Shown piece by piece: positions 1 through 9,457 of a DNA stretch of 64,000 bases. The translations under genes were made by a program, and so were the position numbers. Location of the stretch: positions 62,001 to 126,000 of the forward strand of contig CAIOGZ010000012.1 of the NCBI GenBank assembly GCA_903858015.1. Direction: 5' to 3'. Position 1 is the stretch's first letter, and each line of letters opens with the position of its first letter. Origin of the DNA: an uncultured cyanobacterium (GTDB lineage: Bacteria; Cyanobacteriota; Cyanobacteriia; PCC-6307; Cyanobiaceae). The notes beneath the pieces are model-generated. The model saw only the letters and a list, made by a program, of their open reading frames with translations, was not told the origin of the DNA and did no database searches.

Positions 1-328
1 CACCAGCTCTTGAATGGTTCGGCTGGCCTGGCCCCGCTCCATCAGGTGTGGAGCCTTACCTTACCGCAGGCCAGCGGGGCGAAGCCATTAGAAGTGGCGA
101 AAGGTGTGGCTGCTGGCTTGTTTGCTCAATCCAGGCTTCGGCTACGGCTCGCTTCGCCGCCTTGGATATTTCGCTCGTATCGAGGTGAGGGTGGCCCTGG
201 GCAGCGAGCACCAGCCGGGCAGACCCATGGCCGACATCACGATCACCAACCATCACGGCCTACCTGCCCTGAGATCAATGGGCCCTACGTGATGGCCAGC
301 AACCAGAGCGAGTATGGAACAACCGAGT

Positions 329-538
329 TCATTCCAGCCCATCAAGGGGCTGGGTGCGGTCAGCCTCCAAGTCACGAATCGCTTCCCCTGCCAGGTGTTC
401 AAGCAGGTTCTGGGACTCGGCGAACAGGTTGCTCCAGCTCTCTTGCGAGCCGATTTCCTCCAGCACGATCGCCGTGGGCGCGTTCTGTGCCTCCAGCGGC
501 AGCTTGGCCGCTGGAGCGATCGCGGCCAGGAAAATCAG
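329..538 (-). pseudogene. 3' remnant of a type II antitoxin-like gene
   Basis: Minus-strand reading ...KLPLEAQNAPTAIVLEEIGSQESWSNLFAESQNLLEHLAGEAIRDLEADRTQPLDGLE*. The pattern resembles small antitoxins of the form LP.EAQ..IA..LLEEIEDE..W...FA.S...L..LA.EA......G.T.PLD. An upstream in-frame stop and lack of a start codon suggest 5' truncation. Confidence 0.4.
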
Positions 539-577
539 TTACTCAAACCGTCCTCGAATCTAAGCTTCTGCCATCCA

Positions 578-1357
578 CTACAGCGCCAACGCCCCCCGAT
601 CAAGCGAATGCAGCCGCCGCTGGGCCTCCTGCACCGCCGCCGGGCAGTGGACGGCGGCGAAGCGACGGAAGATGCCCCGCTGCACCTTGTCGCCCCAGCA
701 GTGCAGTAGGTGGACGGGTTTGCCGCGGGCGTCGCGGGGGGAGCTGTTGTAGCTGCTGGGCAACACGGCCACCTGGATGCCGGTGCTGGCGATCGCCCGC
801 ACCAGGGCCAATTGATCTTGGCGGGCGAAGCGGCGCCACTGCTGATGCCAGTGTTGGAAAAGGGTTGCGGTTGGCTCGCCAGCACGCCACAGGATCAGGC
901 CGCTGTTGAACTGTTGGGCATCGCCACCGACGGCCTCCAGGGTGCAGGCCTTCTCTTGGGGATCGACGTGATCACACAAACTCACCAACGGCAGGCGATC
1001 CGGCACCAGGCCAATTGGATCCTGCTCCAGGCTCTGCCAGAGCGGGCCCAGGGGCTGCATGGTGAGCATGTCCGCATCCACGTAGAGGCTGTCGCGGTAG
1101 GGGCTGAGGGAGGCCAGGCTTGTTTTGATCCAGCGGGAGGAGAAATTTTTGGCAGCCGCGGGCAAATCGGGCTGCACCAGGTGAAGGCTGATCCCGGTGC
1201 CCTGCAGATCCACCCCTTGCAACTGCGGCCGATCAGACAGCAAGGTGATCGGCAACATGGGTTCATGCTGCCGCAGGGCGAGGGCCGAAATCAAGGCGGC
1301 TTCTAGATAGAAAAAGCTGCCTGTAGCGCAGAATAGAGCGCCGCGATCAGCGTTCAT
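578..1357 (-). CDS. Glycosyltransferase family 8-like / nucleotide-diphospho-sugar transferase-like protein
   Basis: ORF with SLYVDADMLTMQPLGPLWQSL (DxD-type motif) and FNSGLILWRAGEPT, typical of GT-A glycosyltransferases. Confidence 0.65.
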   Translation of the reverse strand: MNADRGALFCATGSFFYLEAALISALALRQHEPMLPITLLSDRPQLQGVDLQGTGISLHLVQPDLPAAAKNFSSRWIKTSLASLSPYRDSLYVDADMLTMQPLGPLWQSLEQDPIGLVPDRLPLVSLCDHVDPQEKACTLEAVGGDAQQFNSGLILWRAGEPTATLFQHWHQQWRRFARQDQLALVRAIASTGIQVAVLPSSYNSSPRDARGKPVHLLHCWGDKVQRGIFRRFAAVHCPAAVQEAQRRLHSLDRGALAL

Positions 1358-1622
1358 TGTTGATCTTGCGACGGGCTCGGTTGTGGCGGAAGTGATGCAC
1401 GGATTGGCTAACAGACACTCGTCTCAATGGTTCCGAGGGCAGTGCAAAAGTTGCAGGCGATGGGATCAGCGAACTAGCCAAAAAAGTGCCACGAAGACGG
1501 CCCAGAAGAAAGCTAGAAAGTTAGTTCGTAATTACTTGTCAAGCTAGCGCAGGAGCGCCCCCAGCAGTGGTTTAACTCTGGAGCAACAGCGGGGGCTCCC
1601 AGGCTGGGCCGGTCTGGGCCCC

Positions 1623-2717
1623 TCACCCCGCCAGCGTCTGCGGGGCTGCCAGCGCCTGCGGCAGCTCCAGCAGCAGCCGCTCCCCGCTGGGTCGCGTCAG
1701 CTCCAGCCGCCAGGCCTGCAGCCGGTAGCCCCCTTCGCCCGGCCGGGCCGCCGCGGCCGCCTGCCCCCCCGGGCCATAGAGCGGATCGCCCAGCAGCGGT
1801 GCCCCCAGCGCCGCGCAATGGATCCGGATTTGGTGCGGACGGCCGCTGGCGATCGCCACCTGCACTAGGTCTGCAGTGGCGGTGCGCTGCAGCAGGGTGA
1901 GACGGCTGCGGGCGGCCAGATCACCGGCTTCGGCACCATCGGCGGCGCACCAGATCTGCCCCAGCTGCGGATGGGGGCGGCGGCCAATCGGGTTAGCGAT
2001 CAGCAGCGATTCCCCCGGCTGCAACGCAAGCACTCCAGGCACCAGCAAAGCGCGATACAGCTTGCGGCAGCGACCCTCCACTCCCGCAACAGCCTCGGCG
2101 TCGGCTTCCAGCCCAGCCACCGTGCGCTCGGTGCTCTCCCGCAGCCGGGCGCTCAACCAGGCCCGGCTGGCCGGCCGGCGGGCACAGACCAGCAGCCCGC
2201 TGGTGAACCGCCCCAGCCGGTGCACCGGCCGCGGCATGCCGGCGCTTTCACCGCCATGGCGCCGCTCCAGCAGCCGCAGCAGCGTGTGCTCCAACCAGCC
2301 GCCAGCGGGCAGCACCGGCAGCCCTGAGGGTTTATCGATCACGTGCAGGTCGCCGTCGTCGTAGACCACCGCCCAGCTGGCCGGCACCGGGCCCTCCAGC
2401 CAGGGGGGCCGCCTCCAGGCGAGGCGATCGTCGGCCGCCAGGGGGGCATCCTCCAGCAGCAGCTGGCCATTAAGGCGAATCTCACCGGCCGCCAGGCGCG
2501 CCTGCCAGCTGCGGCGATCGGAATGGCGGTGGCGGGCGGTATAGAAGGCGCTCACCGCCATCCCGGCCTGGGCCGGCGCCACCCGGTCGCGGTAGGTCCA
2601 GCCCTGGTTGGGGGCCTCCGGCAGCCAGCCCGCGGGCGCCGCCACCGCGCTACTCAATCCGCCAGGCCCCAATCCACCAGGCTTCAATCCACCAGGCCCC
2701 AAGCCACTACACCTCAA
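1623..2717 (-). CDS. RluA-family pseudouridine synthase
   Basis: VIDKPSGLPVLPAGG, MPRPVHRLGRFTSGLLVCARR, GRPHQIRIHCAALGAPLLGDPLYG; the repeat-encoded N-terminus may not be the true start. Confidence 0.85.
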   Translation of the reverse strand: MRCSGLGPGGLKPGGLGPGGLSSAVAAPAGWLPEAPNQGWTYRDRVAPAQAGMAVSAFYTARHRHSDRRSWQARLAAGEIRLNGQLLLEDAPLAADDRLAWRRPPWLEGPVPASWAVVYDDGDLHVIDKPSGLPVLPAGGWLEHTLLRLLERRHGGESAGMPRPVHRLGRFTSGLLVCARRPASRAWLSARLRESTERTVAGLEADAEAVAGVEGRCRKLYRALLVPGVLALQPGESLLIANPIGRRPHPQLGQIWCAADGAEAGDLAARSRLTLLQRTATADLVQVAIASGRPHQIRIHCAALGAPLLGDPLYGPGGQAAAAARPGEGGYRLQAWRLELTRPSGERLLLELPQALAAPQTLAG

Positions 2718-3499
2718 TCCACCAAGCCGTGCTCCAGCGCATAACGCACTAATTCGGTGCGGCTGGCGGTGCCGGTTTTGATGAACAGGCGGCTCACGTA
2801 TTTCTCCACATTACGAATCGAGGTTTCCAGCCGCCGAGCAATCTCCTTGTTCATCATTCCTTCGGCCACCAGCTGCAGCACGCTGGCTTCGCGGGGGGTG
2901 AAGTCGAGCTTGACGTCCGGGGCGGCCTTCTTGACGCCGCCGCTGCCGAGCATCGAGCGGATCTCGGTGATCTGCTTGGCCATGGCACCGATGTCGGCGT
3001 CGGCGAAGCGGGCCGCTTCGGCCAGCAGGCGCTCCTGACGGCGCACCACATTGCGCACCCGCGCCACCAGCTCATCGGGATCGAAGGGCTTGGGGATGTA
3101 GTCGTCGGCGCCGGCCTGGAAACCGGCGATGCGATCGGCGGTCATCCCCTTGGCGGTGAGGAAAATCACCGGCGTTCCCCCCAGCCGCTCATCGCCCCGC
3201 AGGCGCTTGAGCAGGCCAAAGCCATCACAGCGCGGCATCATCACATCGGTGATGACCACATCGGGCAGCAGGCTCTGGGCCGTGCTCCAGCCCTCCTCGC
3301 CGTCGTTGGCGGTGGTGACGACGAAGCCTTCATCTTCCAGGTAGGCCTTCACCGCAGCGCGCAGGCCCGGCTCGTCGTCCACCAGCAGCAGCCGCGCCGG
3401 CGGCGGTGGGGCGCTGGGCTCGGCGGCGGCAGCTGGGCCAGTAAGGCCAGCTTCGGGATCGGGCAAACCGGCGGCGCCGGTGGAGGGGGAGTTCACCAT
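2714..3499 (-). CDS. Response regulator, REC plus LuxR-type HTH (NarL/Ycf29-like)
   Basis: RLLLVDDEPGLRAAVKAYLEDEG ... VVITDVMMPRCDG ... VIFLTAKG; C-terminal FTPREASVLQLVAEGMMNKEIARRLETSIRNVEKYVSRLFIKTG. Confidence 0.88.
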   Translation of the reverse strand: MVNSPSTGAAGLPDPEAGLTGPAAAAEPSAPPPPARLLLVDDEPGLRAAVKAYLEDEGFVVTTANDGEEGWSTAQSLLPDVVITDVMMPRCDGFGLLKRLRGDERLGGTPVIFLTAKGMTADRIAGFQAGADDYIPKPFDPDELVARVRNVVRRQERLLAEAARFADADIGAMAKQITEIRSMLGSGGVKKAAPDVKLDFTPREASVLQLVAEGMMNKEIARRLETSIRNVEKYVSRLFIKTGTASRTELVRYALEHGLVD

Positions 3500-3533
3500 G
3501 GGCGAAATCTATCGGGGCCGGGGGCTTTAGCCC

Positions 3534-4061
3534 TCAGGGATGGGGCTGGGGCGGGATCGCCAGCACCTCGAAGTGTTCCTGCCGCTGGCCATCGAAGCCC
3601 AGCCGCCGGGCCAGGGCGGCTAGCCCGGCGGGATCCCGGCCCGCCTGCTCCGGCACGCAGGTGGCCCACCAGATCAGGTGGTCGAGGCGGTTGGCGGGGG
3701 TGATCGCACCGCCGGGGTTGAGGGTCTGCACCACCACCCGGCCGCCGGCCACCCCCACCCGGGTGGCCTGGGCCGGCCGGCAGTCGATCGATTCGCTGGC
3801 CAGCTCCACCCGGTCGCTCCACTCGCGCCAGATCTTCACCCGCCAGACCCCGGGCTGCTGCGGCTCCTGCACCCGGCCGTAGATCCCCAGCCAGTGGGTG
3901 CCTGCGCGCATGCTGGTTTTCTCCTCCAGGATGCGCAGATCGGCGGGGCGGGGCGCCGGCTCGGCCCGCAGCGGTGCGGCCAGCGGGCCCGCCACTAGGC
4001 CCGCAACCAAGCCCAGAAGCGGGCCCGGCTTGGACAAGAACTTCACGCGGAACATCGCCAT
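3534..4061 (-). CDS. Hypothetical secreted protein (signal peptide-like N-terminus)
   Basis: Internal ATG of ORF 3534..5141 giving MAMFRVKFLSKPGPLLGLVAGLVAGPLAAPLRAEP...; the part of the ORF upstream of this is antisense to the cysteine desulfurase. Confidence 0.55.
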   Translation of the reverse strand: MAMFRVKFLSKPGPLLGLVAGLVAGPLAAPLRAEPAPRPADLRILEEKTSMRAGTHWLGIYGRVQEPQQPGVWRVKIWREWSDRVELASESIDCRPAQATRVGVAGGRVVVQTLNPGGAITPANRLDHLIWWATCVPEQAGRDPAGLAALARRLGFDGQRQEHFEVLAIPPQPHP

Positions 4062-4133
4062 CGAATCAGCCTGGCAGCTCTTCGGGGGGCAGACCCCCAG
4101 GGGGCCGCCCCCCGGCGCCCTGGCCTTGCCAGC

Positions 4134-5306
4134 ATGGCCGCCATGCTCACCTACCTCGACCACCACGCCACCACCCCCTGCGATCCGGCCGTGGTGGCGG
4201 CGATGGCGCCCTGGTGGAGCGAGCAGTTCGCCAACCCCTCCGGCCGCCTCTACCGCCCCGCCCTCGAGGCCGCCGCCGCCGTGGAGCTGGCCCGCCGCAA
4301 GCTGGCCGCCGCCGTCGGCGGCCAGGCCGAGGGGGTGATCTTCACCAGCGGCGCCACCGAGGCCGCCAACCTCGCCCTCAAGGGCGTGGCCGAAGCGGCC
4401 GCCGATCGGGGCGAGCGCCGCCGCGGCCTGGTCTGCCTGGCCACCGAACACCGGGCCGTGCTCGATCCGCTCGCCTGGCTGGCCCGCCGCGGCTGGCCGC
4501 TCACCGTGCTGCCGGTGCAGCCCGATGGCCTCGTCGATCTCGATCAGCTCGCCGCCGCCATCGGGCCCACCACGCTGCTGGTGTCGGTGATGGCCGCCAA
4601 CAATGAAATCGGCGTGCTGCAGCCGCTGGCGGCGATCGGCGCCCTCTGCCGCCAGCGCGGCGCCCTGTTCCACTGCGATGCCGCCCAGGCGGTGGGCCAC
4701 ATCCCCCTGGCGATGGAGCAGCTGGGCATCGACCTGCTCGGCCTCAGCGGCCACAAGCTCTACGGCCCCAAGGGGATCGGCGCCCTGGTGCGGCGTCCCG
4801 GCCTGCACCTCGCCCCCCAGCAGCACGGCGGCGGCCAGGAGGGCGGGCTGCGGGCCGGCACCGCGCCGGTGCCCTTGATCGTGGGGCTGCAGGCCGCCCT
4901 GGGGCTGGCCCTGGCCGATCGGGAAGCGCGGGCCGAGCGGCTCGGGGCCCTGCGCGACCAGCTCTGGCAAGGCCTGGAGCCGCTCGGCGGCATCCGCCTC
5001 AACGGCCACCCCAGCCAGCGGCTGCCCCACAACCTCAACCTCAGCGTTGAGGGCGTTGATGGCAGCCGGCTGCACCAGGCCCTGCGGCGCCAGCTGGCTG
5101 TCAGCAGCGGCTCGGCCTGCAGCCAGGGCAGCCCCTCCCACGTGCTGGCGGCCCTCGGCCGCAGCCGCCGCGAGGCCGCCAGCTCGATCCGCTTCGGCCT
5201 CGGCCGCTGCACCAACGCCGCCGCCATCGAAGCCGCCATCGCCGCCGTGACCACGGCCGTCACCGGCCTGCGCCGCGATCCCGCTGGCCCCGGCCCAGCT
5301 GCCTAA
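4134..5306 (+). CDS. Cysteine desulfurase (NifS/IscS family)
   Basis: TYLDHHATTPCDPAVVAAM, FTSGATEAANLALKG, HCDAAQAVGHIPL, LSGHKLYGPKGIGAL, SSGSACSQGSPSHVL. Confidence 0.93.
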   Translation: MAAMLTYLDHHATTPCDPAVVAAMAPWWSEQFANPSGRLYRPALEAAAAVELARRKLAAAVGGQAEGVIFTSGATEAANLALKGVAEAAADRGERRRGLVCLATEHRAVLDPLAWLARRGWPLTVLPVQPDGLVDLDQLAAAIGPTTLLVSVMAANNEIGVLQPLAAIGALCRQRGALFHCDAAQAVGHIPLAMEQLGIDLLGLSGHKLYGPKGIGALVRRPGLHLAPQQHGGGQEGGLRAGTAPVPLIVGLQAALGLALADREARAERLGALRDQLWQGLEPLGGIRLNGHPSQRLPHNLNLSVEGVDGSRLHQALRRQLAVSSGSACSQGSPSHVLAALGRSRREAASSIRFGLGRCTNAAAIEAAIAAVTTAVTGLRRDPAGPGPAA

Positions 5307-5333
5307 GGTTTGCGTCCCTTAGCAGCCCAAGCG

Positions 5334-6182
5334 ATGGCCGCCAGCAACGGAGGCTCCCGCAAAACGGCAAGCCGGCTCAACATCGGCGATGCCATCCACG
5401 ACGGCTGGAGCGCCTTCTGCCGCGCCCCCTGGAGCTTCGTGCTGTTTGCCGTGCTGCTCACCAGCCTGCAACTTCTGCTCCAGCCGCTCCAGGAGGGGGT
5501 GCTGCAGGCCGCCAAGGGCGAAACGATCGGTGGGGCCGACTGGCTCTTGGCCCTGGTGGGCCTCGGCGCCAGCCTGGCGGTGAGCTGCTGGGGCACCGTG
5601 GGCATGGTGGACGGCGCCTGGCGGGCCCTGGCCGGCGAGCGGCCGACCCTGGGCAGCCTGCTGCGTTGGGATGGCCCCGGCTTCGGGCGGGTGTTGCGCT
5701 CCTGGACGGCCCTGGGCGCCATCCTGCTGCTGCCGCTGCTGGCCCTGCTGGCGCTGCTGGCGGGGGCCTTGCTGCTGGTGTGGGTGCTGGAGCGCAGCGG
5801 TTTGTCGATCACCGATCGGCTGCTGGCCCTGCCCAGCCTGCTGTTCGGGCTGTTGACCCTGTTCGTGCTCGGCCTGCTGCTGCTGGCGTTGCTGTATTTC
5901 GGCGTTAACCAGCAGTTTCTGGTCCAGATCGCCCTGCTCGAAAAGCAGATCGGCTGGGCGAGTGTGCAACGGGGCCGGGCCCTGATCGATCCCCAGTGGC
6001 CGCTGCTGCTCCTGCTCGGCTTGATCAAAGCGCTGCTGCTGGTGCTGGGGCTGGTCAGCTTCGGCGTGGGGTTGCTGGTGGTCTGGCCCGTGGCCAGCGT
6101 GATCACCACGGCGGCGTACCGCCAGCTGGTGCGCGCCAACCCCCAGCTCACCGCTCCGCTCAGCTCCCCTAGCGCCTACTGA
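5334..6182 (+). CDS. Hypothetical multi-pass membrane protein
   Basis: Several long hydrophobic segments; start placed at MAASNGG. Confidence 0.6.
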   Translation: MAASNGGSRKTASRLNIGDAIHDGWSAFCRAPWSFVLFAVLLTSLQLLLQPLQEGVLQAAKGETIGGADWLLALVGLGASLAVSCWGTVGMVDGAWRALAGERPTLGSLLRWDGPGFGRVLRSWTALGAILLLPLLALLALLAGALLLVWVLERSGLSITDRLLALPSLLFGLLTLFVLGLLLLALLYFGVNQQFLVQIALLEKQIGWASVQRGRALIDPQWPLLLLLGLIKALLLVLGLVSFGVGLLVVWPVASVITTAAYRQLVRANPQLTAPLSSPSAY

Positions 6183-6744
6183 GCAGCACAAACCCCACCA
6201 CCCCCACCAGGGCCAACACCAGTTGCGCCAGCCGGCTCACCAGCATCCCAGCCACCACCGCCAAACCCACCAGAAGCGAACGCCGCAGCCGCAGCAGGCC
6301 GAACGGCCCCAGGGCGGTGGAGCCGCTGAGCAGTTCCCCCAGGCTGGCGCCAAGCAGGGGGCCCACCAGAGCCCCCAACAAGGGCCCACCCACCGGCAGG
6401 GCCGGCAGCAAGCCCACCAGGCCCACCAGCAGGCCGATCGCCGAGCCGATGTAGGCCCAGCGGCTGGCCTGCAGCCGCGCCGCGCCCAGCACCAGGCCGA
6501 GGGCATCGGCGCCCCAGCCGAGCAGCAACAGCAGCACCGCCAAAGCCAGGCTGGGCCAACCGGCGCCAAACCCCACCGCCAGGCACCAGAGCAGCGCCCC
6601 GAGCGGCAGCAGCGCCAGGCCGGGCAGCACCGGCAGCAGGGTGCCGGGAATGGCCGCGGCCTGGATCAGCAGCGCCGCCCACCAGGCCAGATCGGCGCGG
6701 GAAAGCTGGGGGGCAACCAGGGCGAAGCAAGGGGGCAGGGCCAC
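6169..6744 (-). CDS. DUF456-like membrane protein
   Basis: Hydrophobic ORF with IPGTLLPVLPGLALLPLGALLW and GPLLGALVGPLLGASLGELLSG, typical of DUF456. Confidence 0.7.
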   Translation of the reverse strand: MALPPCFALVAPQLSRADLAWWAALLIQAAAIPGTLLPVLPGLALLPLGALLWCLAVGFGAGWPSLALAVLLLLLGWGADALGLVLGAARLQASRWAYIGSAIGLLVGLVGLLPALPVGGPLLGALVGPLLGASLGELLSGSTALGPFGLLRLRRSLLVGLAVVAGMLVSRLAQLVLALVGVVGFVLLSRR

Positions 6745-6820
6745 GATTACAACTTAATCAGTACAGCCATCGATCCGCCTCCGACGCCAAGGGAAGGGCG
6801 GCCGAATGCCTGGCTAGCCA

Positions 6821-7609
6821 TCAGCTGTGAACGGTGGTTTGATTAACGCGAACTTTAAGGCCATAGCTCTGGGGCCAGCTGCGCCTGGGCAGGTAGAGAC
6901 TGCCAAATAAACGATCGATCCAAGGGAAGATCGCAGCATAATTTTTATTAATGCTCCGCGCCGACCCATTGCTGTGATGCCAATGATGATAAGCTGGTGT
7001 TGCTATATAGTTCTCCAGAAAACCAAAACGCCAATTCAAGTTAGCGTGCACAAAATAACCCCAGAATCCGCCCAATACCATGTAAACAACCATCACGGAG
7101 CTGCCCTGGCCCAGGGACCCCTGGGCAAGCCCTGTGAGATAAATCAACCCGACGCCACAAAGCCGAGTGAACACCATATCCAGCGGATGGGCCCGGCTGG
7201 TCACCAGCCAGTCCATGGCTTCAGATTGGTGGTGGATTTTGTGGAAATGCCAGAGCAATGGCCATTCATGGCTCCAGCGATGCCCCCAATACGCTCCGAT
7301 ATCACCCACCACAATCGCCAGCAAAACACGCAGCGCCAAAGGCAGGCTAGCCATGCCGTGAAAAATGCCGCTGGCATAAAGTGGACGCATGCCGAAGAGC
7401 AGCAAACCAACAAGGGCAGTGATCAATAACTTAGGTACAATACTATTGAGTACGAAATAAAAAATGTCTTCCCCCAGGCGAGGCCGCAACAAGGGCTGGC
7501 TGCGCTGGGCGAAAGCCAGCTCGATCGGCAAAAAAATCAACAGCAACGTCAAGAAGCCCTTAATCGTCTGCTGGGCAAGGCTGACAAACTCGGCCGGCTG
7601 GGGAAGCAT
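6821..7609 (-). CDS. Sterol desaturase / fatty acid hydroxylase superfamily protein
   Basis: Histidine clusters HRWSHE, HFHKIHHQSE, HHWHHSNG with hydrophobic segments. Confidence 0.85.
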   Translation of the reverse strand: MLPQPAEFVSLAQQTIKGFLTLLLIFLPIELAFAQRSQPLLRPRLGEDIFYFVLNSIVPKLLITALVGLLLFGMRPLYASGIFHGMASLPLALRVLLAIVVGDIGAYWGHRWSHEWPLLWHFHKIHHQSEAMDWLVTSRAHPLDMVFTRLCGVGLIYLTGLAQGSLGQGSSVMVVYMVLGGFWGYFVHANLNWRFGFLENYIATPAYHHWHHSNGSARSINKNYAAIFPWIDRLFGSLYLPRRSWPQSYGLKVRVNQTTVHS

Positions 7610-7760
7610 CGATCAAACGGAAGAGACAACAGAAAAGACTTGTTCCCTGGCCCTCAAAGGCCCAGGCTTTTGACAAAACTTTTACGCAAAACCCATCCGA
7701 CGCGAGATGGTTTTGCGGAACTTTGGTGGGTATATTCTGGTTAGGATTGCATAGGGAAAT

Positions 7761-7795
7761 AAAAACACCGGCTAGCAGGTTAATCCTAGCCGGTG
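7761..7795 (-). terminator. Rho-independent terminator of the PEP-CTERM gene
   Basis: Perfect 10-bp inverted repeat CACCGGCTAG (7766-7775) / CTAGCCGGTG (7786-7795), 10-nt loop, followed on the minus strand by TTTTT (plus-strand aaaaa 7761-7765). Confidence 0.8.
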
Positions 7796-7836
7796 CATCA
7801 ATCGATCAACGGTCGACCTAGGCCAACCCTCTCAGC

Positions 7837-8721
7837 TCAAGCGCGGCCAAGCAGGCGCTGGCGCACACGCCGGCTCCAGGAGAAAGCGACACCAAGACCG
7901 ACCAAGGGCAGCGGGCCGGGGGTGCTGACAGGAGGGGTAGGAGGGATAGGAGGGGGATTAGTTGAGTCAAGGATTTGGACGTTATCCAGGAGCAGGAAGG
8001 GGGGCAGGCTGCCGGAGCCCGATACCGCCCTACCCCAGGCCTCGAAACTCAGATCGAAGGAACTGGATGCGGCCGTGAAGGTGGTTGTGTAGGTCTGCCA
8101 AGGCGTGAAACCCTGCGTTGGATTCACCCAAGAAACTTGATCGAGAATACCATTGTAACCGAAGATCCATTTTTGGTCTGTTGCACCTTGTTCGCCAGAT
8201 TCCTGGGCACCGGCATACTCAAACGAGAAAGTATAAGTATCGCCTGCGGTTAGACCGCTGATGGTTTGGGAAACTTTGGATGCACCATAGTCACCATCGA
8301 TACCTAAAAATTTGCCGCCATTGGGACTGCCGGTAAATCCATTGCTTACAGGACTAGGGCCGTAATCAGGCCCCCAAAGGAAAATATTGGTATTAGCAGT
8401 CGGGCTATTCTGGGATGGGAATCCTCCGCCTTGGCCAGGATAGGAAGCGCCGGTGGTGCGATTATCTGCGGTAGCATCCACAATAAAGGCAAAGCCACCA
8501 GATCCTGGATCATTAATGATCGTTCTGGTCCAATTCGGTACCGTCACAACCTGCACCAGCTGACCAAGGCCCCCGGCACTGGTGGGGTAGGTGGAGGTGT
8601 TGACAGGAGTGGATAGCTCGAAGCCGGGGTTTTGTACCAAGTTGGCCGCAAAACCGGGTAAAGCCGAGATCCCAACCAGGGCTGCTGATGCGGCGAGGGG
8701 GAGGGATTGCTTAATGCGCAT
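7837..8721 (-). CDS. PEP-CTERM-type exosortase substrate, secreted
   Basis: N-terminal signal MRIKQSLPLAASAALVGISALPGFA; C-terminal PGPLPLVGLGVAFSWSRRVRQRLLGRA sorting-signal-like tail. Confidence 0.8.
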   Translation of the reverse strand: MRIKQSLPLAASAALVGISALPGFAANLVQNPGFELSTPVNTSTYPTSAGGLGQLVQVVTVPNWTRTIINDPGSGGFAFIVDATADNRTTGASYPGQGGGFPSQNSPTANTNIFLWGPDYGPSPVSNGFTGSPNGGKFLGIDGDYGASKVSQTISGLTAGDTYTFSFEYAGAQESGEQGATDQKWIFGYNGILDQVSWVNPTQGFTPWQTYTTTFTAASSSFDLSFEAWGRAVSGSGSLPPFLLLDNVQILDSTNPPPIPPTPPVSTPGPLPLVGLGVAFSWSRRVRQRLLGRA

Positions 8722-9041
8722 AATGAATGGGGCAAATGAGCTGCAGTTTGCAGCACAAACGTAACATCGCTCAACGGGAGATGGTAAGCTTTGGACAAAG
8801 ATTTAATAATAAGTTCAGGATTCAGCAGTCTTCCCTGGCCCAATGCGGCGAGCGGGTGCGATTCAAAGTCGCAGCCCTTCCCCCCCCCGCCGGCTCGGCA
8901 ACTCCTCGCCTGCAAATGGCTCAAACCATTGCACCGCAAGCGCAATCGCGGTGCCGATCCGCTGCTGCCGACCAAGCCAACGGCGTCCCAATGTGAGCAT
9001 TTGCCAACTCAAGTTTGGCAGTGTCGGCTCCGGCTCGGAAA

Positions 9042-9091
9042 GGATCGGATCGGATCGGATCGGGACGGGACGGGACGGGACGGGACGGGAC
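9042..9091. repeat. Pentanucleotide microsatellite (GGATC)4 then (GGGAC)6
   Basis: Direct reading of ggatcggatcggatcggatcgggacgggacgggacgggacgggacgggac. Confidence 0.9.
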
Positions 9092-9457
9092 GAGGGCAGG
9101 GCCCCTGGATGGCGCCATCGATGCCCTGCCTAAGCCAGCTCAAGACCTCCCCTGGCCCTGCCGCGGTGCGCTAAGCAGCTGGTCCAGCAAACAAGCGAAG
9201 CGGAGATCCAAAACACCCAAGCACCACCAAAAGATATCGATCGACAGCAGAGAATGGCCCAGCAACAAGCTGGCAACCCATACCTTATCGGAGGCATAAA
9301 GGCGGCATCCGACTGAATTCAGCGCCTTGGTGTTGGCAGCTGGCCTTATTTTTTCGATCGCCGAGAGCCGGGATCAGGGTCCGCGAAAGGAGTACCCTGA
9401 ACAGCGCAGCCATAGCTTGCTCCCTTTACCCATCCCCCGAGCCCACCTGCAGCAACG

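Noticed and set aside
10-909. Plus-strand ORF of 299 aa at the window start
   Set aside because: Overlaps the supported minus-strand glycosyltransferase and has Arg/Pro/Gly-rich non-protein composition
4062-5141. Long minus-strand ORF extension (3534..5141) over the cysteine desulfurase
   Set aside because: Antisense to a strongly supported gene; high GC creates stop-free shadow frames. Only the 3534..4061 part has independent protein character
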